A program made the position numbers and the translations under genes. Positions 1-7,668 of a stretch of 64,000 nucleotides of DNA are shown here, piece after piece. The notes beneath the pieces were generated by a model. That model searched no databases. It saw only the letters and a program-made list of their open reading frames with translations, and was not told the origin of the DNA. Source of the DNA: Chloroflexota bacterium (GTDB lineage: Bacteria > Chloroflexota > Anaerolineae > Aggregatilineales > UBA2796). The DNA lies in NCBI GenBank assembly GCA_021325095.1, contig JAJPHV010000057.1:86295-150294 (forward strand), in the 5' to 3' direction. Position 1 is the stretch's first letter, and each line of letters opens with the position of its first letter.

Positions 1-110
1 GCCATTTGTGCAATATCTTCGATACGCACCCCCTGCCCCTGGTGTTTTTCCAGAAGCTGCAAGGTCGCTTTCAGAATGCGCTCGCGTGTATCCAACTCAG
101 GACTTGACAT
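1..110 (-). CDS. TetR/AcrR-family transcriptional regulator, N-terminal part (runs off left edge)
   Basis: Only the first 36 codons are in the window, read leftward from the ATG at 110-108. The translation begins MSSPELDTRERILKATLQLL and continues to a VRIEDIAQMA segment, which is the usual start of a TetR DNA-binding domain (helix 1, then the helix-turn-helix beginning 'I.DIA'). The start codon lies inside an operator-like palindrome (102-120), and the gene is divergent from the flavin monooxygenase at 191. This layout suggests an autoregulated repressor of both genes. The ligand-binding domain is outside the window, so the effector cannot be guessed. Confidence 0.8.
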   Translation of the reverse strand, partial: MSSPELDTRERILKATLQLLEKHQGQGVRIEDIAQM

Positions 111-164
111 GGTGTCAAGTTTATCGTAGACTTTACATCGTGTCAAGTTTACACGGTGTAAAGT
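102..164. promoter_or_regulatory. Three operator-like palindromes (candidate TetR sites)
   Basis: Three 19-bp sites of the form ACTT-G/T-ACA, three bases, TGT-C/A-AAGT are visible. Site 1 is 102-120, ACTTGACATGGTGTCAAGT, a perfect palindrome. Site 2 is 130-148 with one arm mismatch. Site 3 is 146-164 with one mismatch, containing the perfect inner palindrome TTTACAC-G-GTGTAAA at 148-162. Site 1 covers the regulator's start codon and the -35 box of the divergent promoter; site 2 covers its -10/start region. That they bind the adjacent TetR protein is inferred from position. Confidence 0.65.
104..132 (+). promoter_or_regulatory. Sigma-70-type promoter for the flavin monooxygenase
   Basis: A consensus -35 TTGACA (104-109) is separated by 17 bp from TAGACT (127-132). 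Transcription would begin near 139, about 50 bp before the ATG at 191. The -35 box lies in operator site 1 and the -10 abuts site 2, so repressor binding would block RNA polymerase directly. Confidence 0.6.
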
Positions 165-190
165 CTGGCGATTCTGTTCGGAGGTGGAAC

Positions 191-1444
191 ATGTACGATG
201 CCATTGTGGTCGGGGCACGGGTGGCCGGGGCTTCTACGGCGATGCTGCTGGCGCGCAAAGGCTACCGCGTGCTGATGGTGGATCGGGCCACATTTCCAAG
301 CGACACCCTCTCAACGCATCAGCTTCAAATCCCTGGCAGCATCTTATTGAAGAAATGGGGACTGCTCGACCGGGTGCTGGCAACCAGCCCTGGCGCGGCA
401 CATCACGTCCATTTCGACTCGGACGGGATCGTGCTGGACGGCGAGTACCCGACTGTCGAAGGCGTCGGCGCTATCCACAGCCCGCGCCGCTACTTGCTCG
501 ACAAAATCCTGATTGAGGCGGCAGTGGAGGCTGGCGCAGAATTCCGGGAAGGCTTTGTGACCGAAGACCTGCTCCGGGACGACGGCAAAGTGACGGGCAT
601 TCGCGGGCGGCTGACCAGCGGAGGTACGGCGACGGAGCGTGCCCGAATTGTGGTAGGCGCGGATGGAAAACACTCGCTGGTTGCCAAAGCCGTCGATGCG
701 CCCCGTTACGACGAACACCCGGCGCTGACCTGTGGCTATTACAGCTATTGGGAAGGCGTGCCCACGATTGGCGGCGCGATCTACCGCCGGGGCACGCGGA
801 TGCTCGGCGCGTGGCCGACCAACGATAACAAGACCATGATCTACGTGGCCTGGCCCGCTGCGGAGTTCGACACCTTCCGCGCCGACGTGGAACGCAATTA
901 TCGGGCGACCATTGATCTGGCCGAAGACCTGGCCGCGCGCGTTCGCCAGGGACGGCTGGCGGAGCGTATCCTGGGCACGGGCGACATGCCCAACTTCTAT
1001 CGCAAGCCGTATGGCCCCGGCTGGGCGCTGGTGGGGGACGCAGGCTTCACGAAGGATGCTATCACCGGGATGGGCATCAGTGATGCGTTCCGCGATGCCG
1101 AGCTGCTGGCTGAGGCAATCGATAGCGGCCTGGCCGGACGGCGCCCCCTGGAGGCAGCCCTGGCAGAGTACGAGCAGAAGCGCAACGTAGCTTCCAAAGC
1201 CGCCTACGATTTCACCCTGGACATCGCACGCAACGCTCCGCCCTCGGCGATGCAGATCGAGTTATTCCGGGCGCTGGCGCGCAACCCGGAAACCACGAGC
1301 CAGTTTTTTGGCGTGCTGACCGGCCTGATGAAGCCAACGGAATTCTTCACGCCGCAATTGCTGCTCCGGGTGCTTCAGGTGCGGGGTATCATGAAGATCG
1401 CCCTGAGCCGGATATTCCCTGTTCCACAGAAGCAGGCGAGCTAA
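191..1444 (+). CDS. FAD-dependent monooxygenase / geranylgeranyl-reductase-like oxidoreductase
   Basis: A 417-residue protein starting MYDAIVVGARVAGASTAMLL, a Rossmann FAD-binding motif close to the classic GxGxxG (here GARVAG). A second FAD motif is the WALVGDAGFTKDAITGMGI segment around residue 280, the GD motif of group A flavin monooxygenases. The start ATG at 191 is preceded by GGAGG at 181-185; the frame is open further upstream but that part covers the promoter and operators. The substrate is unknown. Control by the divergent TetR gene suggests a role in handling a small lipophilic or toxic compound (inference). Confidence 0.8.
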   Translation: MYDAIVVGARVAGASTAMLLARKGYRVLMVDRATFPSDTLSTHQLQIPGSILLKKWGLLDRVLATSPGAAHHVHFDSDGIVLDGEYPTVEGVGAIHSPRRYLLDKILIEAAVEAGAEFREGFVTEDLLRDDGKVTGIRGRLTSGGTATERARIVVGADGKHSLVAKAVDAPRYDEHPALTCGYYSYWEGVPTIGGAIYRRGTRMLGAWPTNDNKTMIYVAWPAAEFDTFRADVERNYRATIDLAEDLAARVRQGRLAERILGTGDMPNFYRKPYGPGWALVGDAGFTKDAITGMGISDAFRDAELLAEAIDSGLAGRRPLEAALAEYEQKRNVASKAAYDFTLDIARNAPPSAMQIELFRALARNPETTSQFFGVLTGLMKPTEFFTPQLLLRVLQVRGIMKIALSRIFPVPQKQAS

Positions 1445-1495
1445 TTTCCGAAGCCTTTCTCTGTCCGCCATGCGCCTTGCACGGCGGACAGGACG

Positions 1496-1966
1496 CTAAC
1501 CAATCCACTCCTTGAAACTCTGCGGCAGTGCCTTGTTCATGGCCCGCACGTACACCGACGCCTTGCCGAAGAAGATCAACAGCGCTTGCAGATAAATCTG
1601 CATCTGCACATCGATAGGCACGGTGAAACCGCGCTCCACCACCTTTTTCAAATCGTCATCGGACATCGCCTCAAGTGTAGATTTCATGTCGGCTTCCATC
1701 GACTGATACCAGGCTTTGAGCTTGCTGATGCTTGATTCCAGGCCCGGCTCGGTATTGCGATAAGACCAATCCTGCCTGAGTGTCTTCAACGACTGAAGGT
1801 ATGAATAATCGACTTCGCCCATCTCACGGCAGAGCGCGCCGAACGTCACATTCTGACCGCCAGGGCTGAATGCCAGATCGGAATCGTCGAGGCTGTCGAA
1901 CAACTGCGCGCGCATCTTGAACGTACCCTCGAACATCGGCCACTGCTCTTGCATGAACTTGTTCAT
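1496..1966 (-). CDS. DinB-like four-helix-bundle protein
   Basis: A 156-residue protein, soluble, with no signal peptide. The length, helical character and the 'GALCREMGEVDYSYLQSLKT' region resemble the DinB/YfiT superfamily of putative metal-dependent enzymes. The usual three-histidine metal site is not obvious, so catalytic ability is doubtful. A good ribosome site (AGGAGGGC on the minus strand, 1972-1979) precedes the ATG at 1966. It is divergent from the aminotransferase at 2138. Specific function unknown. Confidence 0.6.
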   Translation of the reverse strand: MNKFMQEQWPMFEGTFKMRAQLFDSLDDSDLAFSPGGQNVTFGALCREMGEVDYSYLQSLKTLRQDWSYRNTEPGLESSISKLKAWYQSMEADMKSTLEAMSDDDLKKVVERGFTVPIDVQMQIYLQALLIFFGKASVYVRAMNKALPQSFKEWIG

Positions 1967-1981
1967 TTCTGCCCTCCTGGG

Positions 1982-2008
1982 GTTAGAACATCCGAGCGAT
2001 ATTCTAAC
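1982..2008. promoter_or_regulatory. Inverted repeat upstream of the DinB-like gene
   Basis: Perfect 7-bp arms GTTAGAA (1982-1988) and TTCTAAC (2002-2008) are separated by 13 bp. On the minus strand the right arm contains TAGAAT, which could be the -10 box of the DinB-like gene. It is a candidate operator; no regulator is known. Confidence 0.35.
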
Positions 2009-2137
2009 ATTGAATCCCCAAAAGGCGAACAGGAGTTCGAGAGAGTTGTGTCAGATTGGATCGGGCGTCAATTTACCGAACATGCGTTAAACTCGGTGGT
2101 TGGCACTATTTTTCGCCTCCGTTGAAGGAACTCCACC

Positions 2138-3253
2138 ATGACCGAGTACCAAGATTTGAACCTCTCCCCCCGCTGGCTACATGGCCCCGGCCCCAGTGAT
2201 TGCCATCCGCGCGTGCTGCGTGTCATGGCGACGCCCTCTATCGGGTACACTGACCCGGAATTTTTACAGATGCTGTCCGAAGAACAGGAACTGCTGCGCG
2301 AGGTGTTCCAGACGCAAAACCCGCTGACGCTGCCCGTCTCTGGCACAGGCACATCCGGCATGGAAGCGTGCATCGCCAACCTGGTGGAACCGGGCGATAA
2401 CGTCCTGGTATGCGTGTGCGGCTACTTCGGTGAGCGGTTGGTCGATATTGCCACGCGCTATGGCGCAAACGTGGCGCGCATCGACCAGCCCTGGGGTGCG
2501 GCGTTTGAGGCGCAGCAGGTCGCAGATGCCTTGAAGCAGCGCCCGGCCAAACTGGTTGCCATCGTCCACGCCGAAACCTCGACGGGTGTGCTGCAACCGC
2601 TGGCCGAGATCGCGCAGGTTGTTCACAATGCGGGCGCGCTGCTGCTGGTCGATGCGGTGACGAGCCTGGGCGGAATCGCGGTAGAAGTCGACAAGCATGG
2701 GATCGACGCCTGTTACAGTTGCAGCCAGAAATGCGTGGGCGCGCCGTCCGGACTGGCTCCGGTGACGCTTGGGCCGCGCGCTGTGGAGGCCATCCAGCAG
2801 CGCAAGGCCAGAGTGTCCAGCTTCTACCTTGACCTGGCACTGATAGACCGCTACTGGCGTGGCGACCACGTTTACCACCACACCGTCTCGACAGCTATGA
2901 ATTACGCGCTGCGCGAGGCGCTGCGCCTGATCCACGAGGAAGGGCTGGAAGCGCGCTTTGCCCGTCACCGCGCCAACGCCGAATATCTGTGGCAGGGGTT
3001 GGAGGCCCTCGACCTGACGCCGCACGTGCCGCAGCCATACCGCCTGCCCTCGCTCACCACCGTGCGGCTGCCGGATGGCGTGGACGATGCTGCCCTCCGC
3101 AAGCGGCTGCTGAACGAGTACAACATCGAGATCGGCGGCGGATTAGGCACGCTCAAGGGCAAAGTATGGCGGATCGGGCTGATGGGCTACGCCAGCAGCC
3201 GCGAGCGCGTGACGATGCTCCTGGGCGCCCTGGATAAGCTGCTGCACGGGTAA
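2138..3253 (+). CDS. Class V aminotransferase (alanine-glyoxylate/serine-pyruvate type)
   Basis: A 371-residue PLP enzyme of the alanine-glyoxylate aminotransferase branch. It opens with a substrate-binding 'WLHGPGPSDCHPRVL' stretch. The SGTGTSGMEA segment would contact the cofactor phosphate and VDAVTSLGG carries the cofactor-binding Asp. The Lys in CSQKCVGAPSGLAP is the Schiff-base lysine. A C-terminal IGLMGYASS is typical. Length matches the family. It probably moves an amino group between alanine or serine and glyoxylate or pyruvate; substrate preference cannot be read from sequence. An 'aaggaac' ribosome site precedes the ATG. Confidence 0.88.
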   Translation: MTEYQDLNLSPRWLHGPGPSDCHPRVLRVMATPSIGYTDPEFLQMLSEEQELLREVFQTQNPLTLPVSGTGTSGMEACIANLVEPGDNVLVCVCGYFGERLVDIATRYGANVARIDQPWGAAFEAQQVADALKQRPAKLVAIVHAETSTGVLQPLAEIAQVVHNAGALLLVDAVTSLGGIAVEVDKHGIDACYSCSQKCVGAPSGLAPVTLGPRAVEAIQQRKARVSSFYLDLALIDRYWRGDHVYHHTVSTAMNYALREALRLIHEEGLEARFARHRANAEYLWQGLEALDLTPHVPQPYRLPSLTTVRLPDGVDDAALRKRLLNEYNIEIGGGLGTLKGKVWRIGLMGYASSRERVTMLLGALDKLLHG

Positions 3254-3257
3254 TAAA

Positions 3258-3365
3258 CCTCACCCCCAACCCCTCTCCACAGGGTGGAGAGGGGAGTCCG
3301 AATCGGAAAGTTTCCCCTTTCTGCTTGCGGAACCGATGTACTCACTGGCAGGGCAGGGGGTGAGG
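3258..3365. repeat. Palindromic intergenic repeat, full core copy
   Basis: The copy begins CCTCACCCCC (3258) and ends GGGGGTGAGG (to 3365), perfect 10-bp inverted ends. Internally there is a CCCCTCTCCAC/GTGGAGAGGGG hairpin and a second weaker one. It lies between convergent genes and probably serves as a bidirectional terminator. The stop codon of the polymerase IV gene begins right at its right edge. Confidence 0.75.
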
Positions 3366-4571
3366 TCATTCCGGTGGAAATGGACTGTTCTTGCGCTTCA
3401 GGTTGCTGCCCCGGCGGATCGCCTGATCGCCGAACCTGGTGCGCAGGCTGTCCAGAACGTCTTTGAGGTTTTCCGGCTCCTCAGCCGAGGCAGCGGGCGC
3501 ATCCCACAGGCTGAGTTGCTTCTGCTGCGGGCCGAAGCCGCTCACCCCCACGCCGATCAAGCGGACGGGCTTACCGGGCGACCAGACCTTCTCGAAAAGC
3601 AAAAGGGCGGCGTTGTAGATTTCGATGTCCTGGTTGGTCGGTTCGACGAGCGTCGTCTGCCGGGTGAGCGTGGTGAAGTTCGACCAGCGCAGTTTGAGCT
3701 TGACGGTATGGCCTTTCAGGCCGAGTTGGCGCAGTTGTTTCCCAACGCCTTCTGAATGTTCCAGAAGAGTCCGGCGCAGTACTTCCCGATCCATCACGTC
3801 CCGGACGAAGGTTGTTTCCTGGCTGACGGACTTGGTTTCGCGCTCGGTTTCGACAGGGCGCTCGTCGATGCCCCTGGCGCGGCGGGAAAGGTCGTATCCG
3901 TTCTTGCCGAAGCGACGGACGAGATCGGCCTCCGGCCAGCGGGCGATGTCGCCAATGGTCAGGATGCCGAGCGCCGTCAGGTGAGCCTCGGTCTTCGGGC
4001 CGACACCCCACAGTTCGCGGGTGGGGAGCGGAGCCAGGAAGGCGGCTTCCTGGCCGGGCGCAACCACCTGAATGGCGTTGGGCGGCTGGCCTTTCTGTGC
4101 GTTGGCCTTGCCCACGTTGTTGGCAATCTTGGCGACCAGCTTGCTCGTCGCCACGCCGAGCGAACAGGGCAGGTTCAGCCGGGTGTTGATGGTGCGTTGC
4201 AGCCGCCGGGCAATCGTTTCGGCACTTTCGGGCGATTCGGACACGTCCAGGAACGCCTCATCAATCGAAAGCTGTTCGACCAGCGGCGTGACTTCACGCA
4301 GACAGGCCATCACCCGGCGTGACATGTCCCGATAATCCTGGGGATGGCGCTCCACGATGATCAGGTGCGGGCACAACTTGACCGCGTTGACCATCGGCAT
4401 GGCGGAGTGAATGCCGAACTGCCGCGCCGGGTAGGAACAGGAAGCCACCACGCCGCGCTCTTCGGGTCGCCCGCCCACTGCGAAGGGCTGCCCGCGCAGG
4501 CCTGGATCGCGCTGTTCCTCCACCGCACAGAAAAAGGCATCCAGGTCAAGGTGCAGGATTTTGCGTGCCAT
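3366..4571 (-). CDS. dinB: DNA polymerase IV (Y-family translesion polymerase)
   Basis: A 401-residue Y-family polymerase. The palm motif HLDLDAFFCAVE is at the N-terminus and the second catalytic motif SIDEAFLDVS is near residue 104. A helix-hairpin-helix segment (LWGVGPKTEAHLTALGI) and the little-finger domain follow. A QLSLWD sequence near the C-terminus matches a beta-clamp-binding motif. It extends primers past damaged template bases with low fidelity. It stands alone here between convergent and divergent neighbours. The C-terminal residues after the clamp motif run to the edge of an intergenic repeat. Confidence 0.95.
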   Translation of the reverse strand: MARKILHLDLDAFFCAVEEQRDPGLRGQPFAVGGRPEERGVVASCSYPARQFGIHSAMPMVNAVKLCPHLIIVERHPQDYRDMSRRVMACLREVTPLVEQLSIDEAFLDVSESPESAETIARRLQRTINTRLNLPCSLGVATSKLVAKIANNVGKANAQKGQPPNAIQVVAPGQEAAFLAPLPTRELWGVGPKTEAHLTALGILTIGDIARWPEADLVRRFGKNGYDLSRRARGIDERPVETERETKSVSQETTFVRDVMDREVLRRTLLEHSEGVGKQLRQLGLKGHTVKLKLRWSNFTTLTRQTTLVEPTNQDIEIYNAALLLFEKVWSPGKPVRLIGVGVSGFGPQQKQLSLWDAPAASAEEPENLKDVLDSLRTRFGDQAIRRGSNLKRKNSPFPPE

Positions 4572-4635
4572 CCTTCTATTTTACTGTGGCTGGGCTAGTA
4601 CGAGAAACGGCGTCTGGTTTGCCAGGGCTGCCTGT

Positions 4636-4641
4636 TATAAT
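4636..4641 (+). promoter_or_regulatory. -10 box TATAAT upstream of the EamA exporter
   Basis: A perfect TATAAT (4636-4641) lies 34 bp before the ATG at 4675. No strong -35 is visible at 17 bp spacing. Because it lies inside the longer open frame, it supports the internal ATG at 4675 as the true start. Confidence 0.4.
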
Positions 4642-4674
4642 GACACGGCTTATTCATACGCAAGAAGGTATTTC

Positions 4675-5574
4675 ATGTCCGAACCCTCTGTCTCCATCGC
4701 CCAAAAATCCAGAATTCGTATCAGCCTGGCCGCCATGCCGCCCTGGCTGCTGGTGCTGCTGGCCGTCCTCTCCGTGCAGACGGGTGCGGCGGTGGCGAAG
4801 CAGCTTTTTGACGTGACTGGCCCTGGCGGGGTGGTTTTCCTGCGTACCAGCCTGGCGAGCGTTCTGTTCTTTGCGCTGTGGCGTCCGAAGATACGCGGCT
4901 ACCGCCCGCAAGACTACCTGGTGATCACGATCTACGGCCTGACTATCGCGGCGATGATGCTGTTTTTCTACGCCGCTATTAGTCGTGTTCCATTGGGTAT
5001 CACCGTCGCCGTTGCTTTTGTCGGGCCGTTAGGCATCGCCGTCGTGGGTTCGCGGCGGCGGAGTGATCTGCTGTGGGTGGCGCTGGCCGCAGGCGGGATT
5101 ATCCTGCTTTCGCCGCTGACGGGTGTATCGCTCGATCTGCCTGGGCTGTTGCTGGCCTTTCTCTCCGCAGTCGGTTGGGCCGTCTTTATTTTGCTGACCG
5201 GCAGGGTTTCGCGTACCTTCCCGGCCAGCGAGGGGCTGGCGATTGCGATGGCAATTGCCGCCGTCGTGTCGATCCCGTTCGGGCTGGTCGGCGCAGTGAA
5301 AGTCCTGCCCAGCCTGTCACTGATGGCGTTGGGCATCGTGGTTGCGGTGCTCTCCTCCGCCATTCCCTTCGGGTTCGAGTTCGAGGCGCTTAAACACCTG
5401 CCCGCGCCAGTGTACGGTGTGCTGACCAGCCTTGAGCCGGTGGTTGCTGTCCTGGTCGGGTTCATCGTCCTGCACGAAGCGCTGGGCCTACGCGAAATAG
5501 CGGGGATCGTGATGGTGACGGTGGCGGCGGCAGCAACGGCGCGCGCCAGTTCGCAGACCGCTGCCACGGTGTGA
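4675..5574 (+). CDS. EamA/DMT-family exporter, RhtA-like
   Basis: A 299-residue inner-membrane protein with about ten hydrophobic segments in two EamA repeats. The opening PPWLLVLLAVLSVQTGAAVAK and the FLRTSLASVLFF segment resemble the threonine/homoserine exporter RhtA and similar amino-acid effluxers. The ATG at 4675 is chosen because the -10 box lies upstream of it and the earlier frame encodes an uncharged, unrelated leader. The transported substrate is uncertain; amino-acid export is the family's usual role. Confidence 0.8.
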   Translation: MSEPSVSIAQKSRIRISLAAMPPWLLVLLAVLSVQTGAAVAKQLFDVTGPGGVVFLRTSLASVLFFALWRPKIRGYRPQDYLVITIYGLTIAAMMLFFYAAISRVPLGITVAVAFVGPLGIAVVGSRRRSDLLWVALAAGGIILLSPLTGVSLDLPGLLLAFLSAVGWAVFILLTGRVSRTFPASEGLAIAMAIAAVVSIPFGLVGAVKVLPSLSLMALGIVVAVLSSAIPFGFEFEALKHLPAPVYGVLTSLEPVVAVLVGFIVLHEALGLREIAGIVMVTVAAAATARASSQTAATV

Positions 5575-5627
5575 TGGCGTGTAACAAGCGTTGAGAAAGC
5601 GTCAGAAAGTTCCTGGCTAACTGCCTG

Positions 5628-5633
5628 TATAAT
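5628..5633 (+). promoter_or_regulatory. -10 box TATAAT upstream of the LCP gene
   Basis: TATAAT at 5628-5633 lies 35 bp before the ATG at 5668. An ATG overlapping this box (5632) is in frame but would sit at or before the transcription start, so it is rejected as the start codon. Confidence 0.4.
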
Positions 5634-5667
5634 GTGTGGAGACGGGTATCGTAGTCAGGAACCCAGG

Positions 5668-6933
5668 ATGGACGATGTAACGCGGGCGACGCTGCCCGAT
5701 GATCAGACTGCCCCCAGGGGCGCAAGCGCGAGTGAATTTACGGTGGTGGCGCAGCCCGCCCCGCGTCCTCCCCAGCCAGCAGTCAATAAACCGGCCCAAC
5801 GGATCGGGCCGCCTGCCCAGGCGCGTGTGCCGTATAGCCCGCCGCCTGTGGCGTCACGTCCGGCCAACGTCCGTCCGCCCGCCGGGCCCCGGAGCAATTT
5901 CGCGTTAATTGGCGTCGTGATGGCACTGTTTGCGGGGACGCTGGTCATCAGCGTGAGCGCGTTTGTCGTGCTCCGGCTGGCGAATGCGGCCCGGCTGGAC
6001 GACGGACTGACACCAACACCGGCTGCGGTTGCGGTTGCGCCGACATCCGCCGCGACGCTCGTCCCTACCCCAACCGTTGGGTTGGAGATTCAGCCCTGGG
6101 ATGGCAAGCGCCGCTTTACGATGCTGTTGATGGGCATTGACAAGCGCCCCGGCGAAAAAGGAACGGCCTTCCGCACCGATTCGATGATCATTTTCAGCAT
6201 CGATCCGGCCACCCGGAGCATCGGCATCCTGAGCGTACCGCGCGATCTGTACGTGGACATCCCGACGGACACGGTGGTACGCAGCAGTTACGGCTTGCAG
6301 CGTATCAACTCGGCCTACGTGATCGGGGAACTGGCGCGCCCCGGCTACGGCCCGCAGCTCGCCATGCAGACGGTGCAATACAACCTGGGGATGCGTATCA
6401 ACGATTACGTGGTGTTCGAGTTCAACACCGTCATCAGTGCCGTCGATGCGGTGGGTGGGATCGACATCAACGTCCCGTACAACATTTACGATCCTCAGTA
6501 TCCCAACATGTACTTCGGCTACGATCCGCTGTACATCCCTGCCGGGCCAACGCACATGGACGGCAAACTGGCGCTCAAGTACGCGCGGACACGCCACCAG
6601 ACCAACGATTTTGACCGGGCCAAGCGCCAGCAGCAGGTGATCCTGGCCGTGCGCGACAAGATTCTGAACCTGAACATGGCCCCCGGCCTGATTGCACGCG
6701 CGCCCGAACTGTGGAAGCAGTTCAGTGAAACCACCCACAGCGACCTGACCTTCGAGCAGCTTCTACAGCTTGCGATCTACGCGAAGGACGTGCCGAAGGA
6801 AAATATTCACCAGGGCGTGCTGGACTACAGCTACGTGACGCCGGTGAACTGGCAGGGCGCATCGGTGCTCGTGCCGGAACGCGCCCGAATCGGGCCGCTG
6901 CTGGCACAGGTCTTCGGCCCCAATTACAACTGA
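5668..6933 (+). CDS. LytR-CpsA-Psr (LCP) family protein
   Basis: A 421-residue protein with a proline-rich cytoplasmic N-terminus (about 75 residues), one membrane segment (FALIGVVMALFAGTLVISVSAFVV) and a Pro/Thr-rich linker. An extracellular LCP domain follows. LCP hallmarks are RTDSMIIFSID, ILSVPRDLYVDIP, the RINSAY motif and the YARTRHQTNDFDRAKRQQQ segment that binds the polyprenyl-pyrophosphate substrate. LCP enzymes transfer glycopolymers from a lipid carrier to the cell wall or surface. Length and layout are normal for the family. Confidence 0.92.
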   Translation: MDDVTRATLPDDQTAPRGASASEFTVVAQPAPRPPQPAVNKPAQRIGPPAQARVPYSPPPVASRPANVRPPAGPRSNFALIGVVMALFAGTLVISVSAFVVLRLANAARLDDGLTPTPAAVAVAPTSAATLVPTPTVGLEIQPWDGKRRFTMLLMGIDKRPGEKGTAFRTDSMIIFSIDPATRSIGILSVPRDLYVDIPTDTVVRSSYGLQRINSAYVIGELARPGYGPQLAMQTVQYNLGMRINDYVVFEFNTVISAVDAVGGIDINVPYNIYDPQYPNMYFGYDPLYIPAGPTHMDGKLALKYARTRHQTNDFDRAKRQQQVILAVRDKILNLNMAPGLIARAPELWKQFSETTHSDLTFEQLLQLAIYAKDVPKENIHQGVLDYSYVTPVNWQGASVLVPERARIGPLLAQVFGPNYN

Positions 6934-6945
6934 ATTGCCTGAATG

Positions 6946-7023
6946 CCCTCATCCCCTGCCCTTCTCCCGCGGGGAGAAGGGGAATTAAGCCCCTCGCCTG
7001 CGGGAGAGGGGTTGGGGTGAGGG
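6946..7023. repeat. Palindromic intergenic repeat, short copy
   Basis: The copy begins CCCTCATCCC and ends GGGGTGAGGG, with two internal hairpins (CTTCTCCC/GGGGAGAAG and CCCCTCGCC/GGGAGAGGGG). It sits between the convergent LCP and OsmC genes, a typical terminator position. It is a diverged member of the family seen at 3258. Confidence 0.65.
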
Positions 7024-7083
7024 CCAGCACTGCCCTTCGAAAGCGTTCCCGTACTGGACAATCTTAGGGTGAGGTAAACCCAA

Positions 7084-7524
7084 CTACTTCACCAGTGTAG
7101 GCATAACGACGATTTCCAGGGCACTTAAAGCGCCGGAGACCGGGCAGGTCTTTTTGGTTTCTTCGGCGGCCTGCTTGAACGCTGCCTCATCCACGCCTTC
7201 GACCTTGCCGCGCGTGATCAGTTCCATCTTGGTGATCTTGAAGCCGCCGGTGGGCTGCGGAGTCAGGTGACAGACGCCGCGCGTCTCGATGCTTTCCACC
7301 TTATGGCCCTGTTTGCTGAGGTTGTTGGCAAGCGCCATGCTGTAACAGGCTGCGTGGGCTGCCGCCAGCATTTCTTCCGGGTTCGTGCCGGGGGCCTGCT
7401 CAAAACGGGTCGCAAAGGAGTACGGGGCATTCTTGAATACGCCGCTGCTGGCGCTGAACTCACCCTTGCCGCTGCGCAGGTCGCCGCGCCAGACGGCCTC
7501 CGCCGAACGCTCCAGGTCCGCCAT
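7084..7524 (-). CDS. OsmC-family peroxiredoxin
   Basis: A 146-residue OsmC protein. The family's two catalytic cysteines are present in AHAACYSMAL (about residue 59) and KKTCPVSGAL (about residue 126). OsmC proteins reduce organic hydroperoxides; the length fits the OsmC subgroup. It starts at the ATG at 7524 with the normal MADLERSAEAVWRGDL opening. The gene is divergent from the aldo/keto reductase with 144 bp between them, so the two may share stress regulation (inference). Confidence 0.9.
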   Translation of the reverse strand: MADLERSAEAVWRGDLRSGKGEFSASSGVFKNAPYSFATRFEQAPGTNPEEMLAAAHAACYSMALANNLSKQGHKVESIETRGVCHLTPQPTGGFKITKMELITRGKVEGVDEAAFKQAAEETKKTCPVSGALSALEIVVMPTLVK

Positions 7525-7605
7525 TTCGGTTATTCCTTTCCAACAAAAAACTCAGGCTGGCCCAAATGTACCGTGTGTGCGGGCCAGGCGCAAGACATGT
7601 CGCTG

Positions 7606-7635
7606 TTGCAGCCGGAACCCGGAAGTTGCTAGAGT
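7606..7635 (+). promoter_or_regulatory. Possible promoter for the aldo/keto reductase
   Basis: TTGCAG (7606-7611) and TAGAGT (7630-7635) are 18 bp apart, placing a start site about 25 bp before the ATG at 7669. The boxes are moderately close to consensus. Confidence 0.35.
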
Positions 7636-7668
7636 CAATTTCGGGAGATCTGTTCGGAGGATAAAGTC

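Noticed and set aside
8..190. N-terminal extension of the flavin monooxygenase
   Set aside because: The extra 61 codons cover the TetR gene start, operators and promoter, and the sequence is not protein-like. The GGAGG-preceded ATG at 191 is used.
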